From Candidatus Jidaibacter sp. (lineage in GTDB: Bacteria; Pseudomonadota; Alphaproteobacteria; Rickettsiales; Midichloriaceae), in the NCBI GenBank assembly GCA_021298045.1, contig JAJTHY010000043.1, forward strand, positions 1 to 12,089: a stretch of 12,089 bases of DNA, given 5' to 3'. Made by a program: the position numbers and the translations under genes. Positions within the stretch are counted from its first letter, which is position 1. Each line of letters begins with the position of its first letter. Of this stretch, positions 6,662-12,089 are shown in pieces. Below the pieces are notes generated by a model. That model worked only from the letters and a program-made list of their open reading frames with translations, searched no databases and was not told the DNA's origin.

Positions 6662-6689
6662 TTCACTTTTATATGTTTTCTGCTATAAT
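6662..6689 (+). promoter_or_regulatory. Predicted promoter with extended -10 for the 719-residue gene
   Basis: TGCTATAAT (6681-6689) is a consensus -10 with the TGn extension. TTCACT (6662-6667) is a 4-of-6 match to -35 at a 16-base spacing. Transcription would start near 6696, leaving a leader of about 20 bases. The -35 falls in the right copy of the 9-bp direct repeat flanking the palindromic element. Confidence 0.6.
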
Positions 6690-6714
6690 TACCTAAATTT
6701 TACATAGTTATCAG

Positions 6715-8874
6715 ATGAAATTTTCATCATTAGAACCATCCAAATTAGAATCGCTAGATAGAACTTTATTTGATAAAGCATTCCCTGAGCTTCAACTCGC
6801 TAATGAGCTTTTATCATTTTTTGTAGATGATGATTGGGATAAGCAAAAGCTAGAAAGATGGGATAAATTTTTAGCAGCTAATAACCTTTTGTTATTAAAA
6901 GATTTCAATCTATTTCATGAATGCACAACAACTAAATTCCCAACAAATCAAGGTCAGGTTATAGCGGAAGATTTTCGTTTGGCAAATATACCCGCATTAG
7001 CGCACATGCAATGGGCTCCATTTAGGGTAATATGCGATTTATTTGATAGAGAAATCATTCCCACGGAAAATAAAAATCTTCTGGAAGGAAATACAGATTC
7101 ATATCGCATTTACCAAGAATACCAATATGTTAAAGAAAATCCTACGCTAAAATATCAATTTTTCAAAAAACATCACTATTACGAAGAATTATTAAATATT
7201 TTCGTTGGAAAAAAGCCAGTATCTGAAGAGAATAACTCGCAGACACAGAGGCGGCCACAGATGATAACCGAAGTTGACTATGGGACCACTTCTGGATCCA
7301 AATTCTTGAAGAAGTTGTTTGAAGACTTCAAAATTCGATCCCAGGATAATGAAAAAACTGATGAGGATAAAGTAAAAGTTTTTAAAGAGTTTTGGGCAAT
7401 GTATTTACCCGCTGTATATAAATTAGATTTAAATTACTCACACTTCGATATTGATAAGTTAGAAGATAAGGTGTCTGATGTCTCAACGCTCATAACCTAC
7501 TTTAATGCATTGAAGGGAGACCAACTTAGAACCGATCAAAAGAACCTTTTCTTAGATTCACTCAAAACTTTTTGGCCCGCTCTTATATACCACCTTTGGG
7601 ATAAAGAAAATGGGTGGAGCCATTTTTTTGAGTTATTTAAAGAGTTAAATTTTTCTTACGCTCTTTTGAGCGAAAATCAACACAAAGCCCTAGATATATT
7701 CCTTACCTATGTAAAAGAACATGGCAAAATGACGCCTCTAGAATTTGACAGATTTGTTAACAAAGTTTTTTCTCATAAAAGAAAAATTCAGACCACGATT
7801 ATAGATGAACTTATGACTTATTATCCAAACTGGAAAGATCTAGAGGTATTAAAAAAATATGGCTTAAAAGAAACATTTAAAATCTTCGATACCAAGGGCT
7901 GCAGAGTAGTAGATGAAATCATTGAACGCTTACCATCATTATCATATTTCTTTACATGCACTCAGTGGTTTTTTGATCAAAAGTTATATGGGGTTTCTAG
8001 CGTCACCTCAACTATTCTTGCAATAACTGCACCTAGAATTCATAGATATAAATATGATACTCTATGTCCAGATGGGAAAATATTAGCAAATGTTTTATCA
8101 TTTAGCCATTGTACTTATAGAGCATACTCTTTCATATTTTATTTGCTCCCACTTATTGATAATCTGTATAATTACGCACCAGTTTTCACCAGGTCTATCT
8201 CACCTTATGGTAGGTGTAATGCCCTTGAACTTTTTAGTCATAAAGAGGGGGGAAACTATGAATTTACCGGGCACTATCAGAATACAAGCCCTCAATTATT
8301 GGAAAAAATGCGTTATCTTATGCTGCATACCCCAGAAGTTTTAGTGGATAATGTTAGAAATTTGAATGTATCTCTCTCTTCCAACATTTACTACCATCCT
8401 GAAATAGAAAATGGTTCTTTACTCTCAACAATAACTGACTCAGCTGCAAGAAAGATTCTGATAAACCCAGATTTTAAAATTACTTCAGATTTAAATAGAG
8501 ATAATATATTTGAGCGAGCACTCATCAGTCCTTATAGCACTTGCCTTACCGTATGCAACGTTGCAAATATATTATTTTTGGCTAGATCTTTTACAAGCAA
8601 GTATGTTACAGGTGTGAGGGGGATTGATGATTGTTTATTTCAAGCAAACCGACTTATAAATTTAGTCCTTTACCCCGTTGATTCCTTGATGTCTTTATGG
8701 TGCACAACAACTCATAAAATCTGTGGCTCTATTGCTTCACTGATTACCAATCCTGAGAAGGCAGATAACTATTGGATTGAATTACCATCAATGATTGTTA
8801 GCTATTTCGCTTTTTCATTTGTGGCCAGAACGTTAGACAGCTGCGCCCAAAGCTACTTTATGGCTCAAGGTTAG
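6715..8874 (+). CDS. Large hypothetical protein, helical with hydrophobic C-terminal segments
   Basis: I do not recognise this 719-residue protein. Residues 1-400 are polar and look helical. They include DDDWDKQKLERW (38-49), which resembles DFDKQKVEDW in the 238-residue protein, and HFDIDKLEDK (243-252), a looser version. Two stretches starting FKEFWAMYLPAVYKL (223) and LKTFWPALIYHL (283), each ending near an SHF, suggest degenerate helical repeats. The C-terminal half has hydrophobic stretches at about 471-491, 612-623 and 690-705 and a cluster of cysteines (610, 614, 640, 663, 670, 710). It may contact or insert in membranes. No signal peptide, catalytic motif or known repeat was seen. The ATG has no clear Shine-Dalgarno and only a short leader. 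Its 3' end overlaps hemC by 17 bp on the opposite strand. Confidence 0.8.
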   Translation: MKFSSLEPSKLESLDRTLFDKAFPELQLANELLSFFVDDDWDKQKLERWDKFLAANNLLLLKDFNLFHECTTTKFPTNQGQVIAEDFRLANIPALAHMQWAPFRVICDLFDREIIPTENKNLLEGNTDSYRIYQEYQYVKENPTLKYQFFKKHHYYEELLNIFVGKKPVSEENNSQTQRRPQMITEVDYGTTSGSKFLKKLFEDFKIRSQDNEKTDEDKVKVFKEFWAMYLPAVYKLDLNYSHFDIDKLEDKVSDVSTLITYFNALKGDQLRTDQKNLFLDSLKTFWPALIYHLWDKENGWSHFFELFKELNFSYALLSENQHKALDIFLTYVKEHGKMTPLEFDRFVNKVFSHKRKIQTTIIDELMTYYPNWKDLEVLKKYGLKETFKIFDTKGCRVVDEIIERLPSLSYFFTCTQWFFDQKLYGVSSVTSTILAITAPRIHRYKYDTLCPDGKILANVLSFSHCTYRAYSFIFYLLPLIDNLYNYAPVFTRSISPYGRCNALELFSHKEGGNYEFTGHYQNTSPQLLEKMRYLMLHTPEVLVDNVRNLNVSLSSNIYYHPEIENGSLLSTITDSAARKILINPDFKITSDLNRDNIFERALISPYSTCLTVCNVANILFLARSFTSKYVTGVRGIDDCLFQANRLINLVLYPVDSLMSLWCTTTHKICGSIASLITNPEKADNYWIELPSMIVSYFAFSFVARTLDSCAQSYFMAQG

Positions 8875-9757
8875 CGATAACAGATTTAATCTTAATGCCA
8901 CATTCCTCACCCGCCAAAGCTGAATGAGAGATATGGCTTTGGGAACATACGTAAATACCCTCACACTTAATATCGCTGCAATACATGGCGTTTAAATTAA
9001 CCATCTCGCCTTCTATAACAGCATATGCCGCCAGAGGAGTTGTGCAATTACCACTTAACTCTTTCATGAAAGCACGCTCAGCTATAGCGCATATCTCTGT
9101 TGGTTTATGATTTATTTGCTCAAGGAGATCAGTAAGTGATTTATTATTATCCATATGCTCTATACAAATAACCCCCTGCCCTACAGCTGGAAGCATTTGA
9201 TCCGGCGTTAATATATGTTTAATTTCAGCCTCGAGACCCAAGCGCTTAAGCCCTGCACATGCTAATATACAGGCATCCACAACACCATCTTGTAGCTTAT
9301 TGAGCCTGGTAATAACATTCCCTCTAAATGGCACTATTTCTAAATCTGGTCGCAATGCTTTTAGCTGCACCAATCTTCTGGAAGATGAAGTTCCTACCTT
9401 GCCCCCCGCTGGCAAAGAATTTAAATCTCTGTACTTAGCACTTAAAAAAGCATCAAATGGATTCTCTCTTTTCAAGAAACAGGAAATAGTTAAGCCATCC
9501 GGCAAAAAAGCAGGAACATCTTTTAAAGAATGAACTGCAAAATCTATTTTACCATCAAGCAAATGCTCTTCTAATTCCTTTAGAAACAACCCTTTACCGC
9601 CAATAAGCGCTAGGTTAGCATCGTATAATTTATCCCCAGTGGTTACAATCGGCACCACTTCAAACTCAAGTTTGGGGTCAACAGCCTTTAAAAGATCAAT
9701 TACGATTTGCGTTTGGGTTAGCGCTAACTTGCTAGATCTAGTTCCAATTTTAAGCAT
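8858..9757 (-). CDS. hemC: Porphobilinogen deaminase (hydroxymethylbilane synthase)
   Basis: This cytosolic enzyme polymerises four porphobilinogen units to hydroxymethylbilane in haem synthesis. At 299 residues it has normal family length. Features seen are IGTRSSKLALTQT at the N-terminus, GGKGLFLKELE (53-63), the catalytic aspartate in HSLKDVP (Asp80), GTSSSRR (122-128), FRGNVITRL (144-152), LPAVGQG (189-195) and the dipyrromethane-cofactor cysteine in SGNCTTPLAAY (Cys238). The ATG is preceded by AGAGG at seven bases. It lies 79 bp downstream of rnj on the same strand and may share its transcript; the gap has no convincing terminator. Its last 17 bp overlap the convergent plus-strand gene. 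Confidence 0.97.
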   Translation of the reverse strand: MLKIGTRSSKLALTQTQIVIDLLKAVDPKLEFEVVPIVTTGDKLYDANLALIGGKGLFLKELEEHLLDGKIDFAVHSLKDVPAFLPDGLTISCFLKRENPFDAFLSAKYRDLNSLPAGGKVGTSSSRRLVQLKALRPDLEIVPFRGNVITRLNKLQDGVVDACILACAGLKRLGLEAEIKHILTPDQMLPAVGQGVICIEHMDNNKSLTDLLEQINHKPTEICAIAERAFMKELSGNCTTPLAAYAVIEGEMVNLNAMYCSDIKCEGIYVCSQSHISHSALAGEECGIKIKSVIANLEP

Positions 9758-9836
9758 AGTTAAGCCTCTGATTTAACTTTCTGAATGCTCCGCCGCAAAA
9801 GCTTTTAATAACATACTTGCTTATGCTCAATTATTT

Positions 9837-11501
9837 TCAGGAATTGATTTTAATCAACTGCACAAGAATTTTAGGTTCTTTACCAATTTCTCTCTTAAAG
9901 AAACGCTTAGTAATACCACTTATTTTGCTCTCAACTTCTTTAAGAGTTTTGAAATTAGCTGTACTCAAAAATTGTGTTAGCTCAGATTTCAATTGGTCAA
10001 AATACTCGGCATCATCACTTGAATCCATAACTCCAGGAGCCAGCACTTCTGGACCATTAACCATTCCTTTTTTGTCATAAACTACGCTTACCACAGCAAG
10101 CCCTTCATCTCGCATTCTTCTGCGCAATCTTAAAATTTCGCTATCAGAAGGCAAAACAAAATTACCATCTATGGCCATGTTACCCGTTACAACCTTGGTT
10201 ATTACCTCGGTTTTTTCTCCTGTTATTAAGGTAACGCTTCCATTTTCTATTTGAATTGGCAAGCCAAGCTTTTTCTCTTTCACAAAATGACAATGTTCGT
10301 GAGTGTGCATAGGTTCACCATGCATAGGTATTGCGTATTTAGGCCGCACTAACTTATACATTTCTTCTAGCTCATCCCTACATGGATGCCCAGATACATG
10401 CACAAAGTGATCTTTCTCTGTCAGCACGTCTATGCCAGCTTTGCAAAATTTATTAAACATTGCAAAAATTTTCTTGTCATTACCAGGTATAATCTTGGAT
10501 GCAAAGATAACTTTATCTCCACGAGAAAGCTTAATATCCGGGTGTTCATTACGCGCTAATTTAGCAATGCTTGCAAACCTTTCCCCCTGACAGCCCGTAG
10601 CTATAACCAAAGTTTCGCTTCTTTTTAATTTACCACTTTGTTTTGGGTGAATAGGAGCATCAACATCAGACAAATACCCACATTCAACCGCAGCATTATA
10701 CATGCGCCATAGCGATGTTCCACTTAATACTACCTTCCTTTTTACACTTTTTGCGGCTTCCATAAGAGAATAAAGCCTAGCAATGTTAGAAGCAAAGGTG
10801 GTTATCACTACCATTTCGTTTTTAAACGTTGCAATCAAGTTTCTTAAACTATCTTTAAGGTCACCTTCAGATCCAGCTCTACCTTCAGTGAAAATATTGG
10901 TGGAATCACAAATCATTGCAAGCACACCTTCATCACCAAGCTTCTTCAATTTTTCAAGGTCAGAATGCGCACCTATAAGCGGGTTATGGTCAAACTTCCA
11001 ATCTCCAGAATGGAATACATTGCCCTTCTCAGTACGTATTATTAACCCTTGCATTTCAGGAACTGAGTGCGTAAGCGAAACATATTCAAGAGAAAATGGC
11101 CCAACTTCAAACTTGGAGTTTGCACGAACTTCTTTCAATGTTACATCATTCTGAATACCAACATCGGCAAGCTTGGTTTTTATTATCGCAGCAGAGAATT
11201 TTGTCGCATAAATAGGTACTTTAACCTCTGGCCACAGATATTGAATTGCCCCGATATGATCCTCATGCGCATGCGTAATTACCAAGCCAACAATGTCTTT
11301 TTTTATACTTTGCAAAAAAGTTATATCAGGCACTATTATCTCCACACCAGGGAAATAATCCCCAGCGAAACCAAGTCCCATGTCAACAATTAGCCATTTT
11401 CCTTTGTAATGATAGAGATAAAGGTTAGTACCAATTTCGTCTGTTCCTCCCAAAGGTACAAACAAAACCTCATCAAAGTATTTTTTAAAATTAAATGTCA
11501 T
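9837..11501 (-). CDS. rnj: Ribonuclease J (metallo-beta-lactamase/beta-CASP RNase)
   Basis: An RNase J-type endo/5'-exoribonuclease acting in mRNA decay and rRNA maturation. From the ATG at 11501 it has 554 residues, normal for the family. The zinc-binding HAHEDHIG gives His77, His79, Asp81 and His82. Further family marks are PLGGTDEIGTNLY near the start, HSGDWKFDH, the beta-CASP ATGCQGE segment, HVSGHPCRDEL and MHGEPMH. The C-terminal domain (about 450-554) fits the RNase J tail. An in-frame TTG lies directly before the ATG (11504), but the ATG is preferred; the Shine-Dalgarno is weak. The gene begins 8 bp after mreB, so it is in the same operon. Alphaproteobacteria commonly use RNase J alongside RNase E. 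Confidence 0.96.
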   Translation of the reverse strand: MTFNFKKYFDEVLFVPLGGTDEIGTNLYLYHYKGKWLIVDMGLGFAGDYFPGVEIIVPDITFLQSIKKDIVGLVITHAHEDHIGAIQYLWPEVKVPIYATKFSAAIIKTKLADVGIQNDVTLKEVRANSKFEVGPFSLEYVSLTHSVPEMQGLIIRTEKGNVFHSGDWKFDHNPLIGAHSDLEKLKKLGDEGVLAMICDSTNIFTEGRAGSEGDLKDSLRNLIATFKNEMVVITTFASNIARLYSLMEAAKSVKRKVVLSGTSLWRMYNAAVECGYLSDVDAPIHPKQSGKLKRSETLVIATGCQGERFASIAKLARNEHPDIKLSRGDKVIFASKIIPGNDKKIFAMFNKFCKAGIDVLTEKDHFVHVSGHPCRDELEEMYKLVRPKYAIPMHGEPMHTHEHCHFVKEKKLGLPIQIENGSVTLITGEKTEVITKVVTGNMAIDGNFVLPSDSEILRLRRRMRDEGLAVVSVVYDKKGMVNGPEVLAPGVMDSSDDAEYFDQLKSELTQFLSTANFKTLKEVESKISGITKRFFKREIGKEPKILVQLIKINS

Positions 11502-11509
11502 CAAATTTA

Positions 11510-12089
11510 TTAATCTTGCCTAAATAATACGTGTTTTAATTCATCAAAATCGTCTAAAACGCGACCTGTGCCAAGTGCAACACAGCACAAAGCTTCCTCC
11601 GCAACGATTACTGGTAAACCTGTTTGCTCGGATATAACCTTATCCAAGCCTTTCAACAAAGCTCCACCACCAGTCATAACTATTCCATGGTCTACTATGT
11701 CCGCAGAAAGCTCCGGAGGAGAAGACTCCAATACATTTTTAACCGCACTTACTATTTGGTTAACCGGCTCTGTTAAGCTTTCCGCTACTTGAGCCTCAGT
11801 AAATACCATCTCTTTTGGAATACCATTTAAAAGGTCCCTACCCTTAATCTCCATAGTTCTAGGATTACCGGTAGGCTGACAAGCTGCGCCTATCTCTTTT
11901 TTGATCATCTCCGCAGTTGATTCACCAATAAGCAAGTTATGATTGCGACGAATATATGAAATAATAGCCTCATCCATAGTGTCACCACCTACCCTTACAG
12001 ATCTGGCATAAACAACGCCACCCAAAGAAATAACGGCAACTTCAGTAGTGCCACCGCCAATATCAACCACCATAGAACCAGTAGGTTGA
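11510..12089 (-). CDS. mreB: Rod-shape actin homologue MreB, C-terminal part
   Basis: The frame runs open to the window edge; a Met inside it (12073) is not the true start, since the preceding codons read QPTGS, as in full-length MreB (PTGSMVVDIGGGTTEVAV). The visible 192 residues are a little over half of the usual roughly 345. The phosphate-2 loop DIGGGTTE and the adenosine motif GIVMTGGGALLKGL are intact, with the MreB-typical SVRVGGDTMDEAII and IRRNHNLLIGE between them. MreB polymerises along the inner membrane and guides peptidoglycan synthesis. Its retention suggests this lineage still makes some cell wall. Nothing looks broken. The downstream partner here is rnj, not mreC, within this window. 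Confidence 0.96.
   Translation of the reverse strand, partial: QPTGSMVVDIGGGTTEVAVISLGGVVYARSVRVGGDTMDEAIISYIRRNHNLLIGESTAEMIKKEIGAACQPTGNPRTMEIKGRDLLNGIPKEMVFTEAQVAESLTEPVNQIVSAVKNVLESSPPELSADIVDHGIVMTGGGALLKGLDKVISEQTGLPVIVAEEALCCVALGTGRVLDDFDELKHVLFRQD

Larger units (their letters stand above)
6410..6714. other. 305-bp non-coding gap: palindromic element and promoter
   Basis: No credible gene was found here in either direction. The gap contains a 167-bp imperfect palindrome (6449-6615), a T-rich hairpin CAAAAA/TTTTTG (6617-6635), a perfect 8-bp-stem hairpin TTGAATTA/TAATTCAA (6639-6658), a 9-bp direct repeat AATACTTCA (6437-6445 and 6657-6665), and a promoter for the following gene. Confidence 0.8.

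Noticed and set aside
10783..11393. Plus-strand open frames opposite rnj
   Set aside because: They lie opposite strongly conserved RNase J coding sequence, lack ribosome binding sites and have no recognisable products.
11510..12073. Complete 187-residue MreB-like gene with its own start at 12073
   Set aside because: The frame continues upstream with the family sequence QPTGS to the window edge, so this is the C-terminal part of full-length MreB.

Overview
The window looks like a chromosomal segment of an AT-rich, obligately intracellular alphaproteobacterium of the order Rickettsiales. The gene order iscR, a second cysteine desulfurase, iscS, iscU is the arrangement I recall from Rickettsia. 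An ELM1-family gene, an RNase J and an F-box-like protein fit a host-associated alphaproteobacterium. The F-box-like protein hints at a protist- or amoeba-associated lineage such as Midichloriaceae, but the genus is inference.

Layout: (1) Positions 1-2849, minus strand, hold a compact Fe-S cluster operon iscR - nifS-like - iscS - iscU. The genes overlap or nearly abut, and iscU is cut by the window edge. (2) Positions 2850-2989 are a divergent intergenic region with several short inverted repeats. (3) Positions 2990-5191, plus strand, hold an alpha/beta hydrolase, a 505-bp tandem array of 132-bp units that stays open in frame, and an ELM1-family gene coupled to the end of the array. (4) Positions 5195-8874, plus strand, are an accessory block of three genes without recognisable housekeeping function: a protein with a C-terminal membrane segment, an F-box-like small protein, and a 719-residue protein. 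They are separated by a perfect 12-bp-stem hairpin and by a 167-bp imperfect palindromic element inside a 305-bp non-coding gap. (5) Positions 8858-12089, minus strand, hold mreB (5' end outside the window) - rnj - hemC, whose tail overlaps the end of the 719-residue gene by 17 bp.

The two minus-strand blocks are housekeeping: Fe-S assembly, and cell shape, RNA decay and tetrapyrrole synthesis. The plus-strand stretch between them carries the repeats, palindromic element, eukaryotic-type domain and unknown proteins. It is the most likely place for lineage-specific host-interaction functions. No tRNA, rRNA, CRISPR array, transposase or clear rho-independent terminator was found. I did not recognise a complete undescribed system. 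The best candidates are the accessory block with a recurring short motif in two of its proteins, and the two repeat elements.
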